Shown: positions 56,238 to 64,000 of the stretch, one piece after another
Layout: the number at the start of each line of letters is the position of its first letter
Position numbering within the stretch: the stretch's first letter is position 1
NCBI RefSeq assembly: GCF_000384335.2
Contig: NZ_KQ031382.1
Coordinates: 3,173,545-3,237,544 of the forward strand
DNA from: Hyphomicrobium sp. 99
GTDB taxonomy: Bacteria > Pseudomonadota > Alphaproteobacteria > Rhizobiales > Hyphomicrobiaceae
Length of the DNA stretch: 64,000 nt
Reading direction: 5' to 3'
Translations under genes and position numbers: made by a program
Notes under the pieces: generated by a model
What the model saw: the letters and a program-made list of their open reading frames with translations, nothing else
Databases searched by the model: none
What the model was told of the DNA's origin: nothing

Positions 56238-57032
56238 ATGAACAACGTATCCCCGACCCTCAACGTCATGATCTCGGCTGCGCGCAAAGCGGGCCGCAGC
56301 CTCATTCGTGATTTCGGCGAGGTCGAGCAGTTGCAGGTCTCGATCAAAGGACCGGCCAATTTTGTTTCCGCCGCCGACCACAAGGCCGAAGAGATCATTT
56401 TCCGGGAACTTTCAAAGTCCCGCGGCACCTACGGCTTCCTCATGGAGGAGCGCGGCGAAATCGTCGGCGCCGACAAAACGCACACATGGATTGTCGATCC
56501 GCTCGATGGAACGACCAATTTCCTGCACTCGAACCCTCTGTTCGCAGTCTCGATCGGCCTCGAACGCGAAGGCCAGCTCGTTGCGGGCGTCATCTACAAT
56601 CCCGCGAGTGACGAGCTTTTCACGGCTGAAAAGGGCAAAGGCGCGTTCATGAACGACCGCCGCCTGCGGGTGGCGGCTCGCAAAAACCTCGGCGACGCAC
56701 TCGTGACGACCGGCATCCCCCACCGCGGCCGCGAGGGCCACGCCCGCTATCTCAAAGAAATGGACGTGCTGATGAAGGAAGTGGCGGGCATCCGCCGCAC
56801 AGGCTCAGCCGCACTCGATCTCGCGTTTGTCGCAGCCGGCCGTTTCGATGCCTACTGGGAGCACAATCTTCAGCCGTGGGACGTTGCGGCAGGCATCGTC
56901 ATCGCCCGCGAAGCTGGCGCTTTCGTCACTGATCTGAAGGGTGGCGACAAGATGATGGAAACCGGCGACGTTCTCGCCGCAAATGCCACCATTCACAAAG
57001 CTCTGGGCTCATATCTCATCAATAAAGCCTGA
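56238..57032 (+). CDS. suhB: Inositol monophosphatase family protein
   Basis: A 264-residue Mg-dependent phosphatase. The metal-binding motifs are intact: MEERGE (Glu about 73-74), WIVDPLDGTTNFLHS (about 88-102) and WDVAAGIVIAREAGAFVTD (about 214-232). Substrates in this family include inositol-1-phosphate, NADP and fructose-1,6-bisphosphate; E. coli SuhB also acts in rRNA antitermination. The name suhB is by overall similarity, not proven function. Confidence 0.9.
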   Translation: MNNVSPTLNVMISAARKAGRSLIRDFGEVEQLQVSIKGPANFVSAADHKAEEIIFRELSKSRGTYGFLMEERGEIVGADKTHTWIVDPLDGTTNFLHSNPLFAVSIGLEREGQLVAGVIYNPASDELFTAEKGKGAFMNDRRLRVAARKNLGDALVTTGIPHRGREGHARYLKEMDVLMKEVAGIRRTGSAALDLAFVAAGRFDAYWEHNLQPWDVAAGIVIAREAGAFVTDLKGGDKMMETGDVLAANATIHKALGSYLINKA

Positions 57033-57149
57033 ATCGGGCTGCATAGCCGCGGGCTAGCCGCGACTTCGGCATGATGTTGCCCGTTTTCGATGGGACAGCC
57101 TTGCGCTAATGTTCTGGCGGACAGCGGGGCGTTCCGGAGGCGAGGACTA

Positions 57150-58199
57150 ATGGCCAAAATCCGCCCGGGCGATGCTTCGGCACTCGCTCCGGTATCAAGG
57201 CGGCTGACACCACCTGGTGTGTTTTTGCTGCGCATGACGATCTTTTTGACCTTGGTCGGCTTTCTCGCCGCCATTCTTTTTGATCAGTTGCAGCACTCAT
57301 TCCTGAACAATCCCGGCCTCAACGGCTTGATTGTCGGAGCGTTGGCGCTCGGCATCGTTTACGCCTATCGCCAGGTTTTTCGCCTTTACCCCGAAATTCG
57401 TTGGGTTAACGCCTTCCGCATCTCCGATCCGGGCCTGTCGATCAGCGCCCGCCCCGTGCTCCTGGCGCCCATGGCGACCATGCTGCGCGACCGGACCGGC
57501 ACGCTGTCGCTCTCGACCGCAGCCATGCGCTCGTTCATGGATTCGATCGGCTCGAGGCTGGACGAAGCCCGCGACACCGGCCGCTACCTGGTCGGCCTTC
57601 TCGTCTTCCTCGGCCTCCTCGGCACCTTCTGGGGCCTCCTCGAGACGATCCAGTCAGTCGGCGCCGCCATCGACACCCTCGACAGCAAGGCGACCGATAA
57701 CGTCCAGCTCTTCAGCGATTTGAAAGCCGGCCTGTCCGCGCCGCTGAAGGGCATGGGCACAGCCTTTTCGTCATCGCTGCTGGGCCTCTCCGGATCGCTG
57801 ATCCTGGGGTTCCTGGAGCTTCAAGCGAGCCATGCCCACAACCGGTTCTACAACGAACTCGAGGAATGGCTCTCGGGCATCACCGAGCTGACGCCCGCAG
57901 GCACCGGCGCCAACACCAACGACTACGTCAATCGCCAACTTCTGTCGGCAGTCGTCGAAATGCAGCGGTCGCTTGAGGACTTCGCAAACCGCGTGGTCGA
58001 TCAGGCCGCCTTGCCCTCCAAAGGGACACCCGCCCAGGACGACGTGCGAGACCTTGCGCGCGGCGTCAACCAGCTCGTGACCCAAATGCGCTCGGAGCAG
58101 AAAGTCGTCCGCGAGTGGGTCGATGAACAGGCGCAGAGCCAAGCCGAGGTTGCCCACATGCTACGCAACCTCGCTGACGCCATGAAGCGCGGGGTCTAA
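57150..58199 (+). CDS. MotA/TolQ/ExbB-type channel protein
   Basis: A 349-residue inner-membrane protein. Predicted helices are at about 33-53 (FLTLVGFLAAILF), 63-80 (GLIVGALALGIVYAYR), 142-165 (VGLLVFLGLLGTFWGLLETI) and 205-228 (FSSSLLGLSGSLILGFLELQ); the third carries the MotA-like GLLGTFWGL motif. A ~110-residue cytoplasmic tail follows. GGAGG precedes the ATG at 57150. The next gene, 5 bp downstream, encodes the MotB-like partner; together they form a proton-driven motor-like complex, not of the flagellar stator type by context. Function unknown. Confidence 0.82.
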   Translation: MAKIRPGDASALAPVSRRLTPPGVFLLRMTIFLTLVGFLAAILFDQLQHSFLNNPGLNGLIVGALALGIVYAYRQVFRLYPEIRWVNAFRISDPGLSISARPVLLAPMATMLRDRTGTLSLSTAAMRSFMDSIGSRLDEARDTGRYLVGLLVFLGLLGTFWGLLETIQSVGAAIDTLDSKATDNVQLFSDLKAGLSAPLKGMGTAFSSSLLGLSGSLILGFLELQASHAHNRFYNELEEWLSGITELTPAGTGANTNDYVNRQLLSAVVEMQRSLEDFANRVVDQAALPSKGTPAQDDVRDLARGVNQLVTQMRSEQKVVREWVDEQAQSQAEVAHMLRNLADAMKRGV

Positions 58200-58204
58200 G
58201 ACCG

Positions 58205-59233
58205 ATGGCACGCGGACGTTCCCGTCGCGGCGGTGAGTACGGGGAGTTCTGGCCTGCCTACGTCGACGTCCTGTCGACGCTGCTTCTCGTCGTCACCCTG
58301 CTGATGTCGATCTTCATGATCGCCCAATACTTCTCCGCTCAGGAAAGCACGGGAAAGGACTCCGCCCTACAGCGTCTGACCCAGCAGATCAGCGAATTGA
58401 CCTCGATGCTGTCGCTCGAGAAAGGCAAGTCTCAGTCGGCGCAGGACGACCTTTCCGCGCTGCAAGCCTCGCTCTCCGCTCTGAAGGCCGAGAACGAGAA
58501 ATTGACCGGCGCCGGGCTTGGCTCCGATGAGCGCGCGAAGGCTGCCGAAGGACGCATCACGGCACTCAGCTCCGATCTCGACAAGCAGAAGAATATTTCA
58601 GCCGAAGCCCTATCGAAAGTCGACCTGCTCAATCAGCAGCTCGTCGCGCTCCGCCGCCAGATCGCCGCGCTGAGCGACGCCCTGGATGCGTCCCAGAAGA
58701 AGAGCACCGAGAGCGACAAGACCATCAAGGATCTCGGCGCCCGCCTCAACACCGCACTCGCGCAGCAGGTGCAGGAATTGAAGCGCTATCGTTCGGACTT
58801 CTTCGGCCGCCTCAGAGAGCTTCTGAAAGACCGCAAAGACATCCGCATCGCGGGCGATCGCTTCGTGTTTGAATCGGAAGTCCTGTTCCCGGCAGGATCG
58901 GCAACGCTGACGCCCGAAGGCGACGCTGCGATGGATCAGATCGCTTCGGCAATACTCGAGCTGCAAAAGGAAATTCCGCCCGACATCGATTGGGCGCTGC
59001 AGATCAACGGTCACACCGACGTCCGCCCGATTTCACGCTCGCAGTTTCCGTCGAACTGGGAACTATCGACAGCGCGCGCCTCGTCCGTCGTCAAATATCT
59101 AATCTCGAAGGGTGTCCCACCTGATCGCCTCGTCGCCGCCGGCTACGGCGAGTTTTCGCCGATCGATACCGGCCTGACGGAAGAGGCCTTCCAGAAGAAC
59201 CGCCGCATCGAGCTGAAGCTGACGAACCGCTAA
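58205..59233 (+). CDS. MotB-like OmpA-domain protein
   Basis: A 342-residue protein. The single N-terminal helix (FWPAYVDVLSTLLLVVTLLMSIFMI, about 14-38) carries an Asp in the position of the MotB/ExbD proton acceptor. A long coiled coil (about 50-185) follows and an OmpA-like peptidoglycan-binding domain closes the protein (about 215-342): FESEVLFPAGSATLTPEG, INGHTDVRPI, STARASSVVKYLI, GYGEFSPI. The design is that of a stator anchored to the cell wall, coupled with the MotA-like protein 5 bp upstream. No flagellar or Zorya genes are adjacent. Confidence 0.85.
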   Translation: MARGRSRRGGEYGEFWPAYVDVLSTLLLVVTLLMSIFMIAQYFSAQESTGKDSALQRLTQQISELTSMLSLEKGKSQSAQDDLSALQASLSALKAENEKLTGAGLGSDERAKAAEGRITALSSDLDKQKNISAEALSKVDLLNQQLVALRRQIAALSDALDASQKKSTESDKTIKDLGARLNTALAQQVQELKRYRSDFFGRLRELLKDRKDIRIAGDRFVFESEVLFPAGSATLTPEGDAAMDQIASAILELQKEIPPDIDWALQINGHTDVRPISRSQFPSNWELSTARASSVVKYLISKGVPPDRLVAAGYGEFSPIDTGLTEEAFQKNRRIELKLTNR

Positions 59234-59286
59234 GGGTTTTTTGCGGATCTGCGCGAACACAGAAAGCCCATGCCCTTTCAGGCAAT

Positions 59287-59415
59287 TTATGTAATGCCGA
59301 GGGTGTAGGCGAGCCAATGGATCGTCTCGCCGTTGTTGTACGAAATATCGTACACGAAGCAGCCAAACAACACGACAATGACCGTCAGAGCCTTCATAAC
59401 GCTAATAATCAGCAT
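59287..59415 (-). CDS. 42-residue single-helix membrane peptide
   Basis: A minus-strand frame MLIISVMKALTVIVVLFGCF... with one membrane helix (about 2-20) and a polar C terminus (YDISYNNGETIHWLAYTLG). A second in-frame ATG at 59397 would give 36 residues. No clear ribosome-binding site is visible upstream of either start. It fills the gap between the MotB-like gene and the convergent ABC exporter. Small peptides of this kind are common in Rhizobiales; its function is unknown. Confidence 0.4.
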   Translation of the reverse strand: MLIISVMKALTVIVVLFGCFVYDISYNNGETIHWLAYTLGIT

Positions 59416-59512
59416 GCGGACATTAATGGCTGATTAAAACACGTTGAAATGGACGCATCGCGACCTGCTCCCACAAGGGGAGCCGCGATGCGCGACATAG
59501 AAAGTCTGATGC

Positions 59513-61336
59513 CTACTCGGCGGCTTCGCGCCCGAACTGCAGTTCGGCCAAATGCGCGTAAATCCCGCCACGGCGAACCAGCTCGATATGCGTGCCGGCT
59601 TCGACGATCCGGCCCTTCTCCATGACGAGAATGCGGTCGGCCTTCTGCACCGTTGCGAGCCGGTGAGCGATAACGATCGTCGTCCGGCCACGCATCAAGT
59701 CTTCGAGCGCCGCCTGCACCGCGCCTTCGCTCTCCGCATCGAGAGCGCTCGTTGCTTCGTCAAGCAGCAGGATCGGCGCGTTCTTCAAAATCGCACGCGC
59801 GATGGCGATGCGCTGACGCTGGCCGCCGGAAAGCGAAGTGCCCCGTTCGCCGAGCTTCGTATTGTAGCCATCCGGAAGACGCCGGATAAACTCGTCTGCC
59901 TGGGCCGCCGTCGCCGCACGGCGAACTTCTGAAAGCGTCGCTCCGGGCGTTCCGTAGCGAATGTTTTCAGCGACCGTATCGGCAAAGAGCGCGACGTCCT
60001 GCGGCACGAGCGCGATACGCCGGCGGAGCGCCGCCAGGTCGGCATCGACGACATTGACCCCATCGACGCGAACGACGCCTTCATTCGGATCGTAGAAGCG
60101 GAGCAGCAGATTGAAGATGGTCGTCTTGCCCGCGCCCGATGCACCGACGAGCGCCAGCGTTTCGCCGGCGTTGGCGCGAAATGAAACGGCGTTGAGCGCC
60201 TTCTCCGCTGGATGCGTCGGATAGGCGAACGTCACGTTCTCGAAAGCGATGGTGCCGGTCGACGGCTCCGGCAACGGCGTGGGTTTGTCCGGCGAACGGA
60301 TGTCCGGGATCGTCGCCATCATTTCCGAAAGACGCTCAGCCGCGCCCGCCGCTTGACTGATCTCGCCCCAGACTTCCGACAGCTCCGCCAGAGCCCCCGC
60401 TGCAAAGAGCGCATAAAGCACAAACTGTCCGAGCCGGCCGCCGGTCATGTCGCCTTCGACGACTTCGGATGCGCCGTACCAGAGCACGCCCGTCACGCTG
60501 ACGACGGTGAGAAAGATCGCAACGCCCGTCAGCGCCGCGCGTGCGAGCATCCGGCGTTTCGCCGCGCTGAACGTCCGTTCGACGGCGCGCGAGAAACGAT
60601 CGGAAACCGTCTTCTCGTTCACGTAGGCTTGCATCGTCCGGTAGGCGGCGAGGTTCTCGGAGGCATAAGCCGAAGCTTCGCCGAGGGTGTCCTGAGCCTG
60701 TCGCGACAAGCGGCGAACGACGCGGCCGAATCCAACGAGCGGCAGAACGATGATCGGGATCGCGAGAAAGACGAGAGCCGACAGATTGGCACTCGTGATG
60801 AACATCATGATGAGCGCGCCGACCAGCATGATCGCATTGCGCGCGGCCTGGCTCAGCGCTGAACCGGCGACGGCCTTGATCTGCGTTGTATCCGCCGTCA
60901 GGCGACTCATGATCTCGCCCGAATGGTTGAGATCGAAGTAGGCCGGGCCGAGCTTCGCAAGCTGGGCGAAAACCTTCGTCCTAAGGTCCGCGACAACCCG
61001 TTCGCCGATCCAGTTCACGAAATAGAAGCGCGCCGGACTCGCAATCGCGATGAGAAGGCCGATGCCGATCATCGTCGCGAAGTAGTTGTTGATCAACGTC
61101 GAGTCGTTGCTGGCGAAGCCATTGTCGATCATCCGCCGCACGGCAAGCGGCACCGAAAGCATCGCAAACGCCGAAACGACGAGCGCAATGATCGCACCCC
61201 AAAGGGCGCCCTTATGGGCCAGGATCAGGGGCTTGAGGGTTAGGAGCGGTTTGAGGGCCGCACGCTGGGAGCGCCGCGTACCCTCGTCGGCGGTTTGAGC
61301 CCGTCCGGAGCCCTGATCTGCAACGTCGCTGCTCAT
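59513..61336 (-). CDS. MsbA-like ABC exporter half-transporter
   Basis: A 607-residue fused permease/ATPase. Six helices (about 45-330) form the exporter domain, including [13 protein letters not shown] and [18 protein letters not shown]. The ATPase has Walker [12 protein letters not shown] (about 398-408), Q-loop [13 protein letters not shown], signature [17 protein letters not shown] and Walker [14 protein letters not shown], with a switch His in VIAHRL. It probably works as a homodimer exporting lipid or a hydrophobic compound; the substrate cannot be read. The ATG at 61336 follows AAAAGG; an upstream start at 61369 is possible. Confidence 0.9.
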   Translation of the reverse strand: MSSDVADQGSGRAQTADEGTRRSQRAALKPLLTLKPLILAHKGALWGAIIALVVSAFAMLSVPLAVRRMIDNGFASNDSTLINNYFATMIGIGLLIAIASPARFYFVNWIGERVVADLRTKVFAQLAKLGPAYFDLNHSGEIMSRLTADTTQIKAVAGSALSQAARNAIMLVGALIMMFITSANLSALVFLAIPIIVLPLVGFGRVVRRLSRQAQDTLGEASAYASENLAAYRTMQAYVNEKTVSDRFSRAVERTFSAAKRRMLARAALTGVAIFLTVVSVTGVLWYGASEVVEGDMTGGRLGQFVLYALFAAGALAELSEVWGEISQAAGAAERLSEMMATIPDIRSPDKPTPLPEPSTGTIAFENVTFAYPTHPAEKALNAVSFRANAGETLALVGASGAGKTTIFNLLLRFYDPNEGVVRVDGVNVVDADLAALRRRIALVPQDVALFADTVAENIRYGTPGATLSEVRRAATAAQADEFIRRLPDGYNTKLGERGTSLSGGQRQRIAIARAILKNAPILLLDEATSALDAESEGAVQAALEDLMRGRTTIVIAHRLATVQKADRILVMEKGRIVEAGTHIELVRRGGIYAHLAELQFGREAAE

Positions 61337-61612
61337 AAGCCTTTTTTGGTCCAAAGCTCGGGGAAACAAGATGTTTCAACCCTGGAGCCGGCCCGGACCA
61401 TGCCCCACGAGGCCGCCGGGCTCAAGAGACAATGGGCCGCTTTTTGCCCGGCAATCCTTACGGTTTACTCAGGTTCGGTGCGTTATCCGGCCTTGTGCCG
61501 CGTACTCATCTCGGCTAAAGAACGGGCCAATTCAGTCCCCTTTGCAACGAACCGGGGCCGAGGCTCGTCAGAGCTTCGCCGTGAAAACGCATTACAAGAC
61601 GGACCCAAGGCT

Positions 61613-61837
61613 ATGAAGAAAGACGCTGACCTCCACCCGGATTACCACCAGATCACGGTGGTTATGACCGACGGAACGGAATTCTCGACCTATTCGACCT
61701 ACGGCAAGGCCGGCGACAAGCTGACCCTCGACATCGACCCGAACACGCACCCGGCCTGGACCGGCGGCGACGCGAAGTTGATGGACCGTGGCGGCCGCCT
61801 GTCGCGCTTCAAGAAGAAGTTCGAAGGCATGTTCTGA
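61613..61837 (+). CDS. rpmE: 50S ribosomal protein bL31, zinc-free type
   Basis: A 74-residue L31 with [21 protein letters not shown] and [23 protein letters not shown]. The CxxC zinc-binding cysteines of the C+ form are absent, as usual in alphaproteobacteria. The ATG at 61613 fits the family; the open frame extends upstream to 61295 but that part is the ABC exporter promoter region. A bidirectional terminator follows. Confidence 0.95.
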   Translation: MKKDADLHPDYHQITVVMTDGTEFSTYSTYGKAGDKLTLDIDPNTHPAWTGGDAKLMDRGGRLSRFKKKFEGMF

Positions 61838-61877
61838 TCGCGGAAGCGCGATCGAACGAACGCTGTCTCTGGAAAAC

Positions 61878-61907
61878 AAAAAGCCCGGTCGCGAGACCGG
61901 GCTTTTT
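61878..61907. terminator. Bidirectional terminator between rpmE and rcdA
   Basis: AAAAAGCCCGGTC pairs with GACCGGGCTTTTT around GCGA, with T tracts on both strands, between convergent genes. Confidence 0.95.
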
Positions 61908-61929
61908 CAGTTCCGCACCGAACTTGAAT

Positions 61930-62478
61930 TCAGCTGAATTTACCTGCAAACGCGCGCTCCAACAGGCCAACCTGCTGTGCGACCGGATTGACGGCCGCTT
62001 CCGGCGTGTCGGCAGCCGAAGGCTTCGCCAGAACGCGATCGAGCTGCGAAATGCGATCGTGCAGCTGGAAGCTTTCCTCGATCAGGCTCTGCAGCCCCTG
62101 AGGAAGATCGGAATAACCTTTGACGTGCGAAGGCCGGCCGAAGGCCTGCAGCTTCACGCGGCGGCGTTTCTTCAACGCCTCTTCTTCCGTGATCTCACCC
62201 TCGCGCAGAGCGCGACGGATCAAAAGCCAGGAGGCGAGGTCGAGCAGCCGAGTCGTCAGCCGCATGCTTTCGGTGGCATAGAGCACGCCTACGCCGCCGA
62301 CGAGATTCTTGGCTTCTTTACGTCCTGGTCCATCAAGGTAGCTAGCCGTACGCTCGACGAGCGCCATGCCTTCCTTGAAGATGTGGTCGAACTGCTCGGA
62401 GGACTGAAACCGCTCACCGAACGAGACCGTTGTGGCGCCGCCCATAGGCGCGCCGTCCACGCGATATACGTTACTCAT
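61930..62478 (-). CDS. rcdA: RcdA-like (DUF1465) regulator of CtrA degradation
   Basis: A 182-residue cytoplasmic helical protein of the DUF1465 family, which includes Caulobacter RcdA, an adaptor that with CpdR and PopA delivers the cell-cycle regulator CtrA to ClpXP. Visible segments: VSFGERFQSSEQFDHIFKEGM, RTASYLDGPGRKEAK and LYATESMRLTTRLLDLASWLL. The ATG at 62478 is chosen; an in-frame start three codons earlier exists. Upstream, beyond a strong terminator, lies a CtrA-box, so the region links a CtrA site to a CtrA-degradation gene. Confidence 0.8.
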   Translation of the reverse strand: MSNVYRVDGAPMGGATTVSFGERFQSSEQFDHIFKEGMALVERTASYLDGPGRKEAKNLVGGVGVLYATESMRLTTRLLDLASWLLIRRALREGEITEEEALKKRRRVKLQAFGRPSHVKGYSDLPQGLQSLIEESFQLHDRISQLDRVLAKPSAADTPEAAVNPVAQQVGLLERAFAGKFS

Positions 62479-62609
62479 GACCCTCAACGATACAAACGCT
62501 TACCCGTCCGCAACTGCTACCACGAACTGACATTAGTGCACCATAGTTAACAAGAACGCCCAAAACGGGGCAGATATCCCCAGTTGGGCGAAGCTCCTGT
62601 GGACAATGC

Positions 62610-62639
62610 AAAAAAAGAGCCGCCCTACTCGAGCGGCTC
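62610..62639 (-). terminator. Rho-independent terminator of an unannotated minus-strand transcript
   Basis: GAGCCGC (62617-62623) pairs with GCGGCTC (62633-62639) around a 9-nt loop, followed on the minus strand by seven T. No coding gene lies immediately upstream: the DUF1192 gene ends 220 bp away, so this should end a small RNA. Confidence 0.85.
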
Positions 62640-62705
62640 GAAAGTCAACAGGGAGGCGTCAATACAGCGGCAGAGGGGCCGCGTATATCCAGATGGCCTG
62701 GATCG
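62610..62705 (-). ncRNA. Candidate small RNA, CtrA-box promoter
   Basis: A ~95-nt minus-strand RNA is suggested by three ordered stem-loops: ATCCAG-GCCAT-CTGGAT (62703-62687), GCGGC-loop-GCCGC (62682-62667) and the terminator (62639-62610). A single-stranded segment with CCTCCC (62656-62651) lies between the second and third, an anti-Shine-Dalgarno motif common in alphaproteobacterial trans-acting sRNAs. A TTAA-N7-TTAA box lies about 25 bp upstream. The start site is estimated. Confidence 0.55.
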
Positions 62706-62728
62706 ACACACAAGATGCCGCGATATGC

Positions 62729-62743
62729 TTAAGGTTGAGTTAA
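62729..62743 (-). promoter_or_regulatory. CtrA box
   Basis: TTAA-N7-TTAA (minus reading TTAACTCAACCTTAA) is an exact match to the spacing of the CtrA recognition site. Its distance to the candidate sRNA start (about 25 bp) would place it over the -35 region, the usual geometry of CtrA-activated promoters. It could also affect rcdA, but a terminator lies in between. Confidence 0.6.
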
Positions 62744-62858
62744 GCTGTGTAACGCGCCGCGCACTGCACAGTTAGCAAATCGGGACAGTGTTCGAGTTTG
62801 ACCCTTCTCAAAATCGAACAGCCTAGAGCGCATTTCAAATAAAGCTTTCAGAACTTCT

Positions 62859-63053
62859 TCACGATTTGAAAAGCGCGCGGGCCGCCGCCTCGTGCTGGCG
62901 CTTTCGTCCCAGCTCGACGTTGACGCGCGCGATCTCCGCTTCGAGATCCTTCACCCGTTTTTCAAGCTCGGCGACTGACAGCGTTTCGAGATTGTCTCCG
63001 ATGGCCGCGCCGCTGCCCGACTTCTTTGGCGGCATGAGATCATCGAGGTCCAT
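62859..63053 (-). CDS. DUF1192 family small coiled-coil protein
   Basis: A 64-residue protein: N terminus MDLDDLMPPKKSG followed by a coiled coil (about 24-60, LSVAELEKRVKDLEAEIARVN). This is the DUF1192 family of alphaproteobacteria, of unknown function. It lies upstream of rcdA in the same orientation, separated from it by the candidate sRNA, and divergent from the quinone oxidoreductase gene. Confidence 0.8.
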   Translation of the reverse strand: MDLDDLMPPKKSGSGAAIGDNLETLSVAELEKRVKDLEAEIARVNVELGRKRQHEAAARALFKS

Positions 63054-63230
63054 GGCGGTTCCTCCAATTCTCTTTTTCGAGAGCTTATTTGAGATGCACC
63101 GAGCGGTCGAGCCTTGGTCGCGTCATCGGCGAGACCGGTGGAACGAACCCTTGCCGTCGATCCGATCCGCTTGCCCCAACGGACATGAGAGTGCATTCCT
63201 CTCGCCGACCTTAACGAGAAAGCGAGCGAT

Positions 63231-64000
63231 ATGAATCTGCCGACATCGATGAAAGCCGTTGCTATCGCGGGATCGGGCGGCCCCGAGGTGTTGAAGCTGA
63301 CCGAAGTGCCGGTTCCGCAACCCAAACCCGGCGAAGTCTTGATCAAGGTTGCAGCTGCCGGCGTAAACCGTCCTGATGTCCTTCAACGGCAGGGAAATTA
63401 TCCGGCGCCCAAAGGTCATTCGGAGCTGCCGGGCCTCGAAGTTTCGGGTGTGATTGCGGCGCTTGGAGAGAAAGCTGATCATTTCGCCCTCGGCGATGCC
63501 GTCCTGGCGCTCGTCCCCGGTGGCGGATACGCCGAATACGTCGCGGTGTCCGAGCTGTCCTGCATCAAAAAGCCGGACGCGATCTCATTCGTCGAAGCGG
63601 CAGCGATCCCGGAGACGTTTTTCACGGTCTGGCACAACGTGTTCGATCGCGGCCACCTCAAGGACGGCGAGAAATTCCTCGTCCACGGCGGCACAGGTGG
63701 CATCGGCGTCACCGCGATCCAGCTCGCGAAAGCGTTTGGCGCGACCGTCTTCACGACCGTTGGTTCCGACGAAAAATGCGAAGCCGCACGCGCGCTCGGC
63801 GCCGACGTCGCAATTAATTACCGAACTGCTGATTTCGCGCAGGTGATCAAGAGCGAGACCGCCGGCAAAGGCGTCGACGTGATCCTCGACATGGTCGGCG
63901 GCGACTACATCGAGAAGAACATTCGCTCGCTCGGCGACGACGGTCGTCTCGTCAACATCGCCTTTCAGAAGGGCTCCACCGCAACGGTCGACTTCATGCG
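63231..64000 (+). CDS. NAD(P)H-quinone oxidoreductase, truncated by window end
   Basis: At least 256 residues of a zinc-free medium-chain reductase (PIG3/quinone oxidoreductase type). Segments: VAIAGSGGPEVLKLTEVPVPQP, GVNRPDVLQRQGNYPAP, ELPGLEVSGVI, and the NADPH-binding HGGTGGIGVTAIQLAKAFGA (about 144-163). The C-terminal part is outside the window. The ATG at 63231 begins a normal N terminus. Such enzymes reduce quinones or enoyl compounds; substrate unknown. It is divergent from DUF1192. Confidence 0.9.
   Translation, partial: MNLPTSMKAVAIAGSGGPEVLKLTEVPVPQPKPGEVLIKVAAAGVNRPDVLQRQGNYPAPKGHSELPGLEVSGVIAALGEKADHFALGDAVLALVPGGGYAEYVAVSELSCIKKPDAISFVEAAAIPETFFTVWHNVFDRGHLKDGEKFLVHGGTGGIGVTAIQLAKAFGATVFTTVGSDEKCEAARALGADVAINYRTADFAQVIKSETAGKGVDVILDMVGGDYIEKNIRSLGDDGRLVNIAFQKGSTATVDFM

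Noticed and set aside
57150..59233. Zorya defence system (ZorA/ZorB-like pair)
   Set aside because: The MotA/MotB-like architecture fits superficially, but zorC, zorD or zorE are absent and the neighbours are housekeeping genes.

Overview
This window looks like a chromosomal segment of an alphaproteobacterium of the Hyphomicrobiales (Rhizobiales), probably a methylotroph related to Hyphomicrobium. The support is high G+C content, a XoxF-type (lanthanide) methanol dehydrogenase operon, an RcdA-type CtrA-degradation regulator next to a TTAA-N7-TTAA (CtrA) box, the zapA - 6S RNA - 5-formyl-THF cyclo-ligase order, and an alphaproteobacterial tol-pal / tilS / ftsH / folP / glmM core. The genus is an inference; there is no rRNA in the window.

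Layout. 0-10 kb: two rlpA-like genes, an LprI-like secreted protein, an XRE regulator, a patatin, a decayed brnT with intact brnA, a metallophosphoesterase, a Nudix-fold protein with a degenerate box, a GNAT enzyme and a 719-residue protein made of six DUF1217-like repeats. 10-24 kb: a 24-residue hydrophobic peptide with a four-helix membrane protein, the xoxF-xoxJ-xoxG operon, a YdcF protein, purA, a MuiA-type protein, serC, two outer membrane beta-barrels and glmM. 24-27 kb: an orphan ParA ATPase, an unknown partner and an APC permease, on the opposite strand and lying between glmM and folP.

27-46 kb is one long minus-strand block (transcribed right to left): a membrane hydrolase, ruvC, ruvA, a membrane protein, ruvB, a Tat-type phosphoesterase, ybgC, tolQ, tolR, tolA, tolB, a small lipoprotein, pal, a second OmpA-like gene, cpoB, tilS, ftsH and folP. 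It combines Holliday-junction processing, outer-membrane constriction (Tol-Pal), tRNA-Ile lysidinylation, membrane proteolysis and folate synthesis. 46-52 kb: yebC, a YmdB phosphoesterase, 5-FCL, 6S RNA, zapA and a coiled-coil protein, then gap and fba on the plus strand. 52-64 kb: an L,D-transpeptidase, a ThiE-like/Sel1 pair, an inositol-phosphatase family gene, a MotA/MotB-like pair, an MsbA-like ABC exporter, rpmE, rcdA, DUF1192 and a quinone oxidoreductase cut by the window end.

The least explained items are a probable CtrA-controlled small RNA between DUF1192 and rcdA (about 62,610-62,705), the orphan ParA-partner pair, the six-repeat DUF1217 protein, and small genes plus a terminator buried in the tolB-pal gap. 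I saw no prophage, IS element, CRISPR array, tRNA or rRNA. No searches were run; family names come from reading motifs.
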